This document shows positions 24,803 through 35,953 of a DNA stretch of 64,000 bases, piece after piece. The notes under the pieces were generated by a model. That model saw only the letters and a list, made by a program, of their open reading frames with translations. It was not told where the DNA came from and made no database searches. The stretch's first letter is position 1, and each line of letters opens with the position of its first letter. The position numbers and the translations under genes are program-made. Origin of the DNA: Apium graveolens (taxonomy: Eukaryota; Streptophyta; Magnoliopsida; Apiales; Apiaceae); the NCBI RefSeq assembly GCF_009905375.1, contig NC_133653.1:70380920-70444919 (forward strand), written 5' to 3'.

Positions 24803-25216
24803 TCCTCTATAGTGACCAGGGCAAGCTTCTGTGGCAACCAGTGTCTCTGTAGAGCTCTATGGCGACTGTAAATACTCTATGGCAACCAGTTATCCTCTAT
24901 CGCGACCAGTATACTAAGGTGAACTCTATGGCGATCAAGAAACCCTCTATGGCGACCACATAACTTCTATGGCGACCAAGAGAACCTCTATGGCGACCAA
25001 GTGAACCTCTATGGCGACCAAGAGAGCCACTTGTAGTCCTGTATGTAGCTCTATGACGACCAGGTAGAGACATATTCTTTCTGTGGCGACTGGAGCCTAT
25101 GGCGACACTAGTACCATAGAGAATCTCTATGGCGACCTGTGTGGTGCCTTCGAGATTGTCTCTATGGCGACCAGTTATGTGGCGACCAGTGACTTAGAAC
25201 ACTTCTGTGGCGACTA
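24803..25216 (-). repeat. CTATGGCGACCA short-motif array (S1 right LTR), about 17 units
   Basis: Units begin near 24807, 24828, 24855, 24874, 24895, 24924, 24945, 24966, 24986, 25007, 25050, 25079, 25095, 25125, 25160, 25175 and 25203. The core GGCGACC is kept in most. Spacing of adjacent units is often 19-21 bp, and spacers are unrelated. Scattered relatives occur in the solo LTR. It lies mid-LTR. Function is unknown; a protein-binding array is one possibility. Confidence 0.9.
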
Positions 25217-26002
25217 AGTAGAAGACTGTTGTTATGACTTAGAATATTCTTGCTCTTGTCAAACCATTCTTCAATGTATCAACACTGTCTTCTATAATTA
25301 AATTAAAATCCCTTCTTCTATACTGATGTTTGGTGCACTGGTCTGGTTCACAAACATTTAGCATTGAGAGAACCTAATTCAATTTGACTTGTGTTTCTAA
25401 GTTGATACAAATTGGTTGAATATCCATTGCTTCTAATACTGACTGTCAATAAACAAATGTACTTTCACTGGAATCCTTTCTGGTACTTTAGACAACGTCT
25501 TCATTGCTACTACAATCTTGAATACTTCATTCACTTTTCTTCACCAACGCTTGAACATAAAAATGAACTCCTGTCAATGAGTATAGCTTCAAGACTGCAA
25601 TTGTCTTCTTTAACCTTTGTCTTTCTTTAACCTTTGTCTATACCATGTCTTCAATTCTTCAGATTCCTATGCTTCACACATTGTCTATCTTCAATTAATA
25701 CTAATACACTGAAATCTTCTGGTAGCACTTATACACTGAATCTCATCATTTCTGAAACCCTGAAAGTCTTTAACATTTATTCTTCACTGAGGCATGAACA
25801 TATTAATGAACTTCTTTCAGTGACCTGTAAACAGACTTTCGGCCTTCTTCTCATCTTCTGATTCTTTGTATTTTCCTTAACTTCATTCTTCCTGATTTCT
25901 TGTGTAGTCGTAGTATTATTAACCTGTACTGTTTTAGTGTTGTTATCTTGTTGAGTTATCACGTAACTGTTCATACAGCTACGCAGTCTCACCAACATAA
26001 GA

Positions 26003-27272
26003 CGATAACAAATTGAGATTGTACGCTAACAATTATAACTACGAGAATAAGATTGACTATATTAATATATATGATAGACATGGGATTCTAACTTCATTAA
26101 ATACTTCATTCAATAGCCTTATTATTCTTAACCTTAGCATGCAATAGTGATGATTCTAATCAGACAACACAAAATTGATAAATGCCAACTTTCGTTGCGC
26201 GAGTACCATTCTACCAAACATCCACAAAAGAGATAGAAGCTGAATAGGCACCAATTATATTGAGACCCTATATGTCTATAGAATTTGACAACATAACGGT
26301 TTAAGCACAAGTCATCTATCTTGATTACATAGGGCAAGTAAGATGGTTAAAATTATCTACGAATCATGCATAACAATACATGAACCTATGCTAGCATGGC
26401 AAGTTCTAAATCCTTAAATTCACTTTCGCTTCATTAAGAATTAACACACTATCTTATAAGTTCGCGATGCTCATAAGACGAATACGCACAACCAATACTA
26501 GGATATCATACATTCACCATATACTAAGACATCAAACAATTTAACTAAAGAAATCCATAAATAAATCCGTTAGAACCCAACGATAACGATTAGCCCATAA
26601 TTGAACTCATCGTCAACGTGGGTTCCGATGAAAACATGATATAGCAACGTAGTCTTTATACGAATAAATAAACCAAAGTACAATCAAGAATATAGGTTCA
26701 GCAATAAAGAAACAAGCATCCAAATTATAACTCAAAATAAAGATTCACAAGAATAAACTAGATCGTCTTCGCCTTTGTTGAATTGTGCCAAAAGGTCTCT
26801 TGTCGTCTTCTCCTTGCTTAATGTCTTGATATCTTCTGAAAAACGTCCAAATATGAATATATATAGCAGCCCTAAACAATCTGGAAGATTTCCCTTTTAG
26901 AATTGTATTAGAAACAGGATTCTTGAATACGGCACCAACGCCGCCATGCGCTATCACAGCGCGGGCGCACTGTATTTCTGGAACCCCGACGCGGCCGTGC
27001 GCAATCACAACGTGGGCGCGCCATCCTTCTGGGAAAAACTCAGATTTCTTATTAAATCTTCTTGCTTCGAGCCGGCTTTCCACGAGCTTTTATTCCAACA
27101 CCACCTGGACACCAAATTAGCACCAAAACAATGCTAATTCACTTGATTACCTGAATAGTGCCTGAAATGCAATAACACTTAAAAACACGTTAAAATACAA
27201 ACAACTTGAGTATAAATACACCAACTCAAATCTTATTAGACCATAAATAAGTGTCATAAATGCCACTTAACA
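26003..27272 (-). repeat. Athila 5' LTR, outer part
   Basis: This continues the LTR that starts at 11161. Without S1 the LTR is about 1.43 kb. It ends CACTTAACA, giving TG...CA. A minus-strand TATATATA at about 26855-26863 could be the promoter. A GC-rich block at 26927-27040 contrasts with the AT-rich surroundings. The short plus-strand frames here are by-products of that block. Confidence 0.75.
26940..27040. repeat. Duplicated GC-rich 51-bp unit in Athila LTR
   Basis: GCCGCCATGCGCTATCACAG at 26940 and GCGGCCGTGCGCAATCACAA at 26991 begin two diverged units, each ending in TTCTGG-G-AA. They keep many CG steps in an otherwise AT-rich LTR. Role unknown. Confidence 0.65.
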
Positions 27273-27283
27273 CTCTGATACCA
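27273..27283 (-). other. Primer-binding site remnant of copia element X
   Basis: TGGTATCAGAG on the minus strand lies two bases from the LTR of X. It is the only internal sequence of X left in the window, because Athila inserted at 27272. Confidence 0.75.
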
Positions 27284-27285
27284 AT

Positions 27286-27779
27286 TGTTGCCCAGTAAAG
27301 ATATAATTGTTTAAGGGGGTTAGATACAATTATATAAATGTTTCGAACAGATAATAAAATATAACATATTTTTAAATTACTAATAAAAACTGTTACAAAA
27401 TCCTCTCAAGAAATACTGATGTTCTTGAGAGCTGCTAGGTCGAATGATTCTCGAGTGTGATACACTAAGTGATGACCTAAACTGTATTTATATACTACAC
27501 AAATACAACAAATCAATCTAAGATATGTATTATCAAAAGCTAACTGAAACTGATACATATCTTCAACTGTATAGATAAAGTCATATAACTCAGACGTAAC
27601 AGATATCTGCTCCACATTAAAAGGATCAGAATAAATCCTCTAATGTTGACTGTCTTCAAATACTGATGACATCCAAATGCTGATGATGTATCAAATCCTG
27701 ACGATACATCAGATCCTGATGACACCCAAACAGCCAGATCCTGAGCTTCTTCTGATCATTGAGAATTCAAGATGTAACA
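27286..27779 (-). repeat. 5' LTR of Ty1/copia element X, 494 bp
   Basis: The sequence starts TGTTGCCCAG beside a Met-type primer site and ends AGATGTAACA. This is TG...CA in the style of the other copia LTRs here. The outer flank AAGGA should be its target duplication; the partner is out of view. Repeats of CTGATGA-C-ATC lie at 27660-27725. It is the oldest layer of the left nest. Confidence 0.75.
27301..27335 (-). other. LTR inner-end stem-loop (X)
   Basis: ATATAATTGT at 27301-27310 pairs perfectly with ACAATTATAT at 27326-27335, a 10-bp stem around a 15-nt loop with AAGGGGGTTAG. It is 15 bp from the LTR end. Confidence 0.8.
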
Positions 27780-29369
27780 AAGGACGTCCTAAAAGGAAAC
27801 TGTAAAGAAATGAGTGGGATGGAGAGAATATATATTATACTAATATATTTATATAAAATAATATTTATATATTAATAAGGGTTATTTGGGTCGGATTAAG
27901 TTGGAACGAAATGAGTTTCGGGTTTTTTGGGTTAGATTCAACCAAACCCGGTCAGGAAATAGTTTAGATCAAAAAATCAAACCCAAACCCGAACTCGAAA
28001 TATTCGAGTTCCGTAAATTCCAATCAAATCGGTACAGAGCGGGTATTCATAGGTTTCGTATAAATTTCCATCCTTACATATCTCCTTCAGTTCCAAATTT
28101 ATATACATCAGGTAAACTAGTTTTATTTGATCTTATCTTATTTTCTAAAGATTCAATGTTTTAGTTCTCGAACCGGGATGTAGCCCATTTCTCGCCGTGT
28201 ACCTGGATAGCCCCTAGATATTGGTCGGATTGTATTTAACCCAGTAATCTATCAAATTTTATAATGGGTCAGCTTGTTTAAACCCAGCTATTTACGGGTT
28301 TTATGTAATTTTGGAAGTAGCCTTTATTTACGTTAAATCGACTCGGTTAGGTTAGCAACTTATCGATGATCTACATATGGCGGAAGAGTGGCTAAACCTC
28401 TACCATGTTACCGAGAAATGCATAGTATTAGGTGCAAGTCGATTGTTTCTGTTCTTCCTCTTTTTTTCCATTTAGATACCTCACTTCTTTCGATTACAAA
28501 ATAGTAAGAATTCGAAACTTATCAATATTTAATTTAATTATGACAAGGATCATTACCCTATAAAAATTGCACAAATGTTACTAACTAGGGTTTGGAAAAA
28601 GGGTAAATAAGACTTATTATTACAATGGAATGTTTGTTTCATGGTTAATAAGATCGATTAACGGAAATCGGAAACTTACTTTATGTATTGACGTTTGAAT
28701 CATCAATGTTGATAAAAAACAACCTCATTTTGTGAAGGTAAATTATATGCTTCCTATCATTTGGATTTTCATATTATTCTTATTCTTATTAATTCTCGGT
28801 CCAATACACCAATATTCCTGATTCCATTCCCGATGTCAATCCAAACGTCCTCTATATGTTTTTAAGAAATTTGTGAGATATATACTTGAGCATAACCAAA
28901 GGACGGGATGATAATTGTACTGGCAGAATAAGAAATTACTAGTTGGACTAAATTCGAGTGAAGCAGTGGTAGTCTATAAACAAGTTCGAGTTTACGTATA
29001 TTTAAATAAGTTGAACCGTTTCATTTGATTTGAAAAAGCTCAAATATGTTAAAGAACTCGACTCATCGAGAGTTTATGTGTGAGCCAATCAAGCCTCCCA
29101 TTATAATCACAAGCTCATTACTATATAAATTTACAAATAATAAAAAATGTATTATTAATTTTAATTTATAAATAGTAACAAAAATAAAAAATTAGTATTA
29201 AAATAATGTAATTATGAACTGAGTTCAAAATTGAGTTAAACCGGGTTTTTGAGTTCCAAGTCAAGTGTAGTAAGGTTGGGCGTATACTCTATTCCACTAT
29301 TAAACTTAAGTTTGAGTTCGGGTTGTATAAGTTTGAAGGGCGAAATTTCAGCTCACTAGTATTAATGTT
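27780..29369. other. AT-rich intergenic DNA, no gene seen
   Basis: About 1.6 kb with short frames only. The stretch near 27890-28060 reads as CGGGTTT/AACCCGAA phrases, a low-complexity pattern. No known domain, RNA gene or LTR end was recognised. Confidence 0.5.
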
Positions 29370-29676
29370 GTGCTCCAGAGTTTGAAAATGGAGAGAAGAG
29401 AAAAGAAAAGATAATTTTAAAATTTTCCTTCTGAGGCGTGCTCCGGAGTTTTTTGGCGAGAGAAGAGAAATGATCCGAAGAGAAAATTCCTTAAAATTTT
29501 CCCCCAAAACTTCCTTCCCAAATATGGAAAGATTTGGAAATATCCTCTCACATTATCTTCTTCTTTTTGATCACTTTCTCTCATTTTTTACACAAACTCT
29601 GGAGCAAACGACAGATCTATTTTCTTCTACTATTTTTTTTCTCTTCTATTCTCTCCCAAAAAATCTAGGGAGCACA
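29370..29676. mobile_element. Foldback, MITE-like repeat with crossing inverted arms
   Basis: GTGCTCCAGAGTTTG at 29370 is inverted at 29592-29606 (CAAACTCTGGAGCA). A second arm, GTGCTCCGGAGTTTTTTGG at 29438, is inverted at about 29640-29676 (CCAAAAAATCTAGGGAGCAC). The arms occur in the order A1, A2, A1', A2'. No target duplication was found. Short open frames here are not genes. Confidence 0.55.
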
Positions 29677-31570
29677 GCGTAATTTCTTTAGTTTTGACAT
29701 AGTATATCCCTCCTCCTTTGTGGAGGTGCGGCACCCACTCAACCTTGAGGTGGTAGGCCGAAGATGCAAAAGCATCGGAGACAAATGAGACTTCATACTG
29801 AAGTAGAAAAAAGGCAGCAAAGTAGGTGTTGTTTTATTAATGTGACACATACAGTGAAGCAGTTGTTGTAGCTCACACATACGACCTATTTGTCAATGGC
29901 AGCTCGCAGAGACATGATCTGACAGCTATGTAACTATAATGTTACATAAATTATGCATGTTTTTCAGCTTCAAGCTATAACAAACTTAACCTATTGTTTA
30001 AGCTATTGATAAGAACTTAGAGTCATTTTTAACTTTGGTAGTAAATTAATAATTTGTTTGCTTATGTGTTGATTCTCAAGCTTTGAATGAGTATAAAGTC
30101 AAATATTTGGAGATCTTTATACCAAAGTCATTGTTCCTCAATCAACTTTCTATCAGTAATTGCATTTGCAATGAGGAATAAATAAATCAAGCGGAAGGTT
30201 GAAGGAGTTGAAAAAAGTGTAAACAGGACCACAAGATCGTATATTTGTTAGCACTAATTCATGTGTTTCTGATATGACACTTTTTTTCTTGAAGGAGTGA
30301 TGAGTTGCTTAATTGTGCATAGTTTCATGAAACAGGCTGGATCCGACAGATCGAGTCAAGATGTTTCTGATTGTTCATGTCGAATTTATCCTCTTCAATT
30401 TGTGATTATTAAGCTGAATATTAGTGCTCTGCATTTTGAGATATTTGAGATATTTATCATGTATGACTTGTACTCCTGGATTCACTAAGGTTTTTAGTAT
30501 TAAATCTATGTCCGAAAAGTTACATTGAACATATAGTTTTATTAAAGACCATCTAACTAAACTGATATTATCCGACAACAAATGGTTCTAAATTCGAAAT
30601 TCGTACATGCTTGGGGTACTAAACATACAATCGAAAGTGGATGGTCAGAAAAAAAACTGCGTATATCAAAAAAATTCTATATGTATAAATTGGGGTTTTC
30701 CAAGCTGAGTATTATGGGTTTGCTGTGAATTGTGTTGATGAATATGAGTGGGATGCAATTGACATTTGGCCACATATATTATTCAAAGAATGAGTATTGA
30801 TATTATGAGTTCCAACGTCAAGGAAATCACGTGCCCTTAATTTCATAGCCCATATCTGTGTAGTTGTACCGTACCTTTAATTGGAGTTTAAATTTAATCT
30901 ATTTTTATACAAAATTAATAAAAATGACCAATTTCTGAAAAGTTAGCCAATTTTAGCTAATGTGATACCCAAATGTCAGTGGAGTATGGAGTATCCCATA
31001 TATTAAATATTCAACTAGCAGTTGAGTATCTTATACAAATTGGAATATCCAACTGACAAATTGGGATATCCAACTTTTTTCAGAATGACTATTTTGATTA
31101 AATTTTTTCAAAAAACGGCTATTTTATCATTTTTTCTGTTTATCGCTGGCTTTAAATTTTTGTGGAGTTTTTCAATTAATTTGTTAATCAACTTTCAGCT
31201 TCGTAGATGTAATCTATCTCATATTAGTAACAATTCTTTACAGGTACAAGTTGGTTTAAATAGTTTTAATGATATACTACTACTAATCAGAGTTACATAC
31301 ACCACCAGTCTCTACGTGGCTCGACGTGCGTTGGCTATTTGATGAACACTTGGCACACTCAAGAATCAGTAATTACAATTGTAAGGAAATGTGCATTACA
31401 CAATACAAAACACTCTATCAAAAATTGAGTTCCCATCAAGTCCGCGTGAAAGGAATGCATCCAACAGTCCAACTAATTCAACTGTAAAACCAATAAAGTC
31501 TACTAGGTGCCCTCTTACTCATTTTCATACTCTCTCTACAAATCATTTGTCTCTTACATTGCTGCTACCT
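29677..31570. other. Intergenic DNA upstream of the GDSL remnant, no gene seen
   Basis: AT-rich sequence with short frames on both strands. A stretch near 30960-31080 repeats TATCCAACT in both orientations. I find no domain that would support a gene. Confidence 0.45.
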
Positions 31571-31578
31571 TTATGCAT

Positions 31579-31588
31579 GTATAAATAC
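31579..31588 (+). promoter_or_regulatory. Possible TATA box of GDSL gene
   Basis: GTATAAATAC lies 157 bp upstream of the remnant's ATG, preceded by ATGCATG. Spacing suits a plant promoter with a 5' UTR of about 120 bases. Confidence 0.45.
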
Positions 31589-31735
31589 ACATACATCTTC
31601 CCAAGCTTTCATCACATTACCAAACATAACTCCCCTGCTATTCAGAGATATATCTTCCTCGTACGTATCTCTGATACCTTTTCGTGTTCTTTGGTCCCCT
31701 AAAAGACTGTATAATATAAGTTTTGATTTTAAGAA

Positions 31736-31900
31736 ATGGTTGGAGTTGTGTGTCATTTTGTTGTTATGTTTCTACAACTATGAGGCTCAAGCTCAGCCTC
31801 AAGTTCCTTGTTTCTTTGTTTTTGGTGATTCTTTGGTTGACGATGGCAACAATAACCAAATCACTTCTTTGTAACGGTAAAACAACCGTTGATGTCATTT
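31736..31900 (+). pseudogene. GDSL esterase/lipase, broken exon 1
   Basis: The ATG at 31736 starts MVGVVCHFVVMFLQL, a signal-peptide-like hydrophobic N-terminus. The frame then stops. One base over, it continues as YEAQAQPQ and VPCFFVFGDSLVDDGNNN, the block-I motif with the catalytic Ser of plant GDSL-type secreted lipases. After QITSL comes a stop, and in a third frame NGKTTVDVI, the normal end of exon 1 in this family. About 20 codons that usually lie between (the ANYxPYGIDFxxGPTGRF region) are missing. A good splice donor, GTAAGT, starts at 31901. The frameshift plus internal deletion make this a pseudogene fragment. Later exons are not in the window and may lie past the Tekay insertion. 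Confidence 0.82.
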
Positions 31901-31958
31901 GTAAGTTCACTTTTTATCTTTTGACAGTTTGGTATTGTTTCGTTCAAGTTAAATGTAA

Positions 31959-32374
31959 GTGCCCGTTTGGGATCTCTTAAAATAAGTAATTTATAACTTA
32001 AAATGATTAAGTGCGAAATAAGTGATAAATTGATAAATACTTATAAGTTCTATAAGTGTTTGGATAAATTTACTTATAAATCAGAAGTTTTTTTACTTAA
32101 ATGAATTAAAATAAATAATTATTAAATACAATTATCTTAGTTCATGAATCTTAAATTAGAAAATATTTAAAAATTTATATTTTAAAATCAAAACTTTAGA
32201 AAAAAGTGAAAAAATGAAAATAAGTTGGAAAAAAGTACGTCTCTGCCAACTTTCCACCTATCAGCTTATAAGTTGTGAATTCAGCTTATAAGTTGGGTCG
32301 ACAAATACTAACCAATAAGTTGTCACGAGCTTATAAGCCATAAGTAGCGTATAAGCTAGTAACCAAACAGGCCC
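31959..32374. mobile_element. MITE-like element, about 416 bp
   Basis: GTGCCCGTTTGG at the left is inverted at the right as CCAAACAGGCCC, and the interior repeats AACTTATAAG-type phrases in both orientations. The ends resemble hAT-type non-autonomous elements. An 8-bp target duplication is not clear. It lies just downstream of the GDSL splice donor, so probably in the first intron. Confidence 0.5.
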
Positions 32375-32521
32375 AAGTTATCCGATCATATTTTATTAAT
32401 TTATTTGTAAAATTTTGACCCATTAACGCTAATTTCTGAAAATGGTTCTGACTTCTGACTACAACTGAGCTACTGGGATTTAATAGTTATAGTCCTCCTT
32501 ATACACAAGCAAGAGGTCAAG

Positions 32522-35500
32522 TGTAACGCCCTCCAGACCCGGGGTATAAGTCTGGGGGTTACTAGCTAATTTCCAAACCTGTACAATCTGAATAACAATA
32601 ATAATAAAATGTATCTAAACCCCTTTAACACTAACCAGATCTTTTTAGGTTGAAGTATGAAAACAAGAACCACAAACTACTTTATCACAAACCAAATTTA
32701 AAATCTTACAAACTCTCTTTATTACAAACCATTGTTTAACCAGCTTTAAACTAATTTCATTTTTTATTCAAACACACACACTAACTATCTACACTCCACC
32801 TATTCGGGCAACTCAAAACTTTCTTCCTGGATTGGGATCAACACCTTAGGTCCCGAGGCTTGACCTGCTTATTTACCACTCGAGTCTTGATGGGTTTCAT
32901 ATTCCTTCTTAACTTAAAACAATAAGGTGAATAACAACAAAAAGGGGGTGAGCCAAAAATTATTTAACAAGTCCGCAAAAATAAATAGTGTTAAAGCAGT
33001 TTCAATACATCGGTAATCTGGGTACATCTGCAAAGATATAACCCTGCGAGAATAGAAAGAAGGCCACTATTGGCGAGTACAAAGGAATTAAACAGGACAC
33101 AAGTTCACATCTATACCCTGCTGATCAACCAGGATACATTGCAGATCTATATTTCACTATATAGATCCAGTCGGGCACCCAGGCACTATGGCCCATCTCA
33201 AGGATCCGGTTATGTCCCGGTCCTTAGGATTAAGTAAAGTTTAATCCCCAAAATACAAATATCCAGTCCATGGAGTAGCAACCGGAACAATCGGTATACT
33301 TTGATATATTCTAATCACCAGAATATACCAATGTGTGCGTAACAATTGGAATATGAATAAGGAATAACAAGTGTGTATCAGTGTTTATGAATAAGAATCA
33401 AAAGAGTGCAAGCGTGGTATGAATCTGAAGAAATAACACTATTCTGAAATTAGAATAGCTGAAAAACTTGCCTTCTTCGCGACTCACTTCAAATATGTCT
33501 CCTTCGGCTATCACCGACTCAACCTGCCTTGCTGGCTTAGCTTCTGTTAGAGAAATAGATTGATTTAGCCATTTCATATTTCAATTGTGTCTTGAACCGA
33601 CTCCACGTTATTTCCATTATCCACCCACACACTTATTATTGACTCATATATTATTTATTAACAAGCAAGACTCGATTAACCACATAATACACATAAGCAC
33701 ATAAGCCACATAATTATTTTTATGGTTAAATAATTTTTAGAATCAAAATTGACTCGCTAATCGCTTAACTGATCATCATCTGACTCGTTTCCTATTTTTC
33801 GGGATTTATCGGATTCGTCTCTACACGTGATTCGGCTTATAATCAAATAAATAACAAGGGTCAACTAATTTCTAGAAGAAATTAGGTTTTAATATTATTT
33901 TTAATGAAAACAATTAATTTTTCTGAGTCTAAGGGCTTTCGTTTCGCTTGAATCGGACTAACGATCTAATTATTATCAATTAAATACAGATAAATCAATT
34001 TATTATTCAATATAAATAATTATTACTAATTTTTAAACCCTAAAATAATTTTTAAATAATTATTTAAGAAAAAACAGAACTAAAAATGATTTTTCTATAA
34101 TTTTTGGAATTAAAATGAATTTATTATAGTTTATTGAAAATTATCTGATTAATTATCAAAATAATTAATCATTTTTAAATAATTAATAAATAAATAATAA
34201 ATAATAAATAATTAAGAAAATAATTAAATGTGATTTTTAAAAAATATTTCAGAATTATTTATAATATAAATCAATTAAATAATTAATTAATTAATTAATT
34301 TATAAAATAAATAAAACAGATTTTTAAAATTAATAAAAAAAAGTAAAATTAAATTCCAGAAACAGTTGTCAGAAAATGAATTCTGACAAAAACAGATTAA
34401 AACCGGGTTTTAATCCGGGTTTTAATACGGGTAAATGGGTCAACAAGAACCGAGGATTCGGTGACAATCCGGTCACCGGAAAATTTTCCGACCACTTCAA
34501 TTCAGGCCATTACAGGGATGATTTGAGCTGTTTCTGGGAGGGTTTTCACTCAACATCAACACAGCAACCTCAGGCTGCCATCAACCACCACACACGATCC
34601 CTGAGTCGTGTTTTCCGGCCAAAACTCAAGAAACTCCGGTGAACTTCTACAGTTTCCGACGAAGTCAATTTCAAGCCAAATCACTAACTGTTTGTGCTCA
34701 TTTTTACATGGAATCGATTGTAAATTACGTTCTAAACACATATCAACTATCAACACAAGTTAATAACCCCTAGAAAAGGATTCCGGTCACAAATGACTTA
34801 AAAATTCCGCCAAATTCCGATTTGCATAAATCGTACATAAAATTAAACGTTCTATAGTGCAAATCAAAGCTTACAACACGTATAGTCAAACCCCTAACCT
34901 TTCAAGAACCAAATATTCACATAAATCACGAAGTTCTGATTTGAAAATTCAGCATAAACCCTAATAATTGAGTATTACTATCCAAGAATCGTTTATTCAA
35001 TTAAACACCATGAATCGACTGTACATTATCTAACAAAGCTATATGAATCATCAAAACATCATAATAACCCTAGAATCAAAAAGCCCAAATTCGAACATAA
35101 ATCCTAGAAATCGAAAATCAAAAACTACGAATTTAAACACGAAATTGATACCAGAAATAGAAAGAACATATCAAAACCTTCGATTTGAATACTCGAACTG
35201 CTTGATTTGGTACAGAAACCAGATCAAAATCAACGATTGAATCCTCGACCCGAATTTGTTCTACCCGACCCGGCTGTAGAGAATTTTGTATATTTTTCTG
35301 ATTTTTAATAATTAATTAATTAAAATTAAATAATAATTAGGATATTTATAGTAGTAAAATTAATACTCCTAATTAAAATTAAGGCCCTAATTCTACATCT
35401 TTTAAAATTAATAGGCCCCTAATTTTATAATTTTTTGAGTATTAAAATTTAATTATTAAATATTTTATATATACAATATATATGCCAAAATTTCCCAATA

Positions 35501-35933
35501 ATTGTGAATAATGCAAAAATACAAAGAAATGGTATAAATGAAAGTCCTATAATTTTATAAAAATGAAAATGTGATTTTTAAGGGGTTTTTGACACCCAAT
35601 GGGGCCCAGAAAAGTCATTTTTCACGAAACGAGAAAATTCGTAAACTACCTAGATGTTCAGAATATTGCGATGGTAAAAGCTGTTTGATGAAAAATGAGG
35701 CCCATTATTTTATTTGAAATATCAACTTTAAAATCATGATTCGGGTCGTATAACTTTTGGTATGAAAGCTGTAAATGCAAAATAAAATATCGGAAAAATA
35801 GCTTAAAAATGCCGGGACAACACAGAAGCACGTAACACATAGCAATTAGGGTTTTACAGCTAATTATACATAAATGACACATTAACACACATAATTTATT
35901 ACAATTAAGATATAATACAGACGTAAATTTCCC
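32522..35933 (-). repeat. 3' LTR of T2, about 3.4 kb, outer end intact, inner end deleted
   Basis: The left end TGTAACGCCCTCC matches the inverted end of the T1 LTR. The other end stops at GTAAATTTCCC and lacks the expected TGTAACGCCT start. The conserved TATA box is at 35343-35350 on the minus strand. Plus-strand frames such as 34376-34642 and 35043-35240 are shadows in an LTR. Confidence 0.9.
35343..35350 (-). promoter_or_regulatory. TATA box of T2 LTR
   Basis: Minus-strand TATAAATA occurs at the position matching 4589 in T1, in conserved surroundings (GGAGTATTAATTTTACTAC upstream). Confidence 0.6.
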
Positions 35934-35953
35934 CCATTAATAGGATTCTGTCC

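Larger units (their letters stand above)
11317..25997 (-). mobile_element. Sirevirus-like Ty1/copia element S1, decayed, 14.7 kb
   Basis: Two LTRs (11317-13082 and 24327-25997) flank 11.2 kb of internal DNA. A perfect 5-bp duplication, TAAGA, flanks the whole element (11312-11316 and 25998-26002). A Met-type primer site lies beside the right LTR, so the element runs right to left. Internal order on the minus strand is degenerate leader/gag, integrase, RT, RNase H, an extra ORF and a polypurine region. Integrase before RT defines Ty1/copia. The large size, extra 3' ORF and several polypurine runs suit Sireviruses. It contains a solo LTR at 14218-16274. Without that insert it is about 12.6 kb. 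Confidence 0.88.
24327..25997 (-). repeat. 5' LTR of S1, 1671 bp
   Basis: The LTR starts TGTTAGGTCCCG and ends CTCACCAACA, followed by the TAAGA duplication. It aligns with 11317-13082. It lacks a block present there after ATACAAGAGTTAA and has a short local duplication of TCTTTAACCTTTGTC at 25605-25640. Confidence 0.92.
7245..27272 (-). mobile_element. Athila-type Ty3/gypsy element, interrupted, 5' part
   Basis: This minus-strand element is visible as 7245-11316 and 26003-27272, with element S1 between. Reading leftwards it has a 5' LTR, a tRNA-Asp-type primer site, a long gag-protease gene and RT. The Asp-type primer site and the style of the protease and RT proteins indicate the Athila lineage. 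It is cut at 7245 by the T1 insertion, within RNase H; the rest lies left of the window. The right end, at 27272, abuts the primer site of copia element X. It therefore inserted into X. Confidence 0.85.

Noticed and set aside
24803..25216. CRISPR-like look of short repeats with unique spacers
   Set aside because: Units are only about 14 bp and imperfect, spacers are 5-30 bp, there are no cas genes, and the array lies inside a plant LTR present twice.
26745..27137. ORFs of 63-112 codons around the GC-rich block on both strands
   Set aside because: They lie in the Athila LTR and follow only from the GC-rich duplicated unit.
27886..28164. 92-codon ORF rich in Arg, Asn and Phe
   Set aside because: It is built from CGGGTTT/AACCCGA low-complexity phrases. 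No domain or conserved pattern is visible.
28370..28460. Possible tRNA-like stretch around GGCGGAAGAGTGGCTAAACC
   Set aside because: I could not fold acceptor, anticodon and T arms in the right places.
34376..34642. 88-codon plus-strand ORF in the T2 LTR
   Set aside because: It is not open in the equivalent region of T1 and lies in non-coding LTR sequence.
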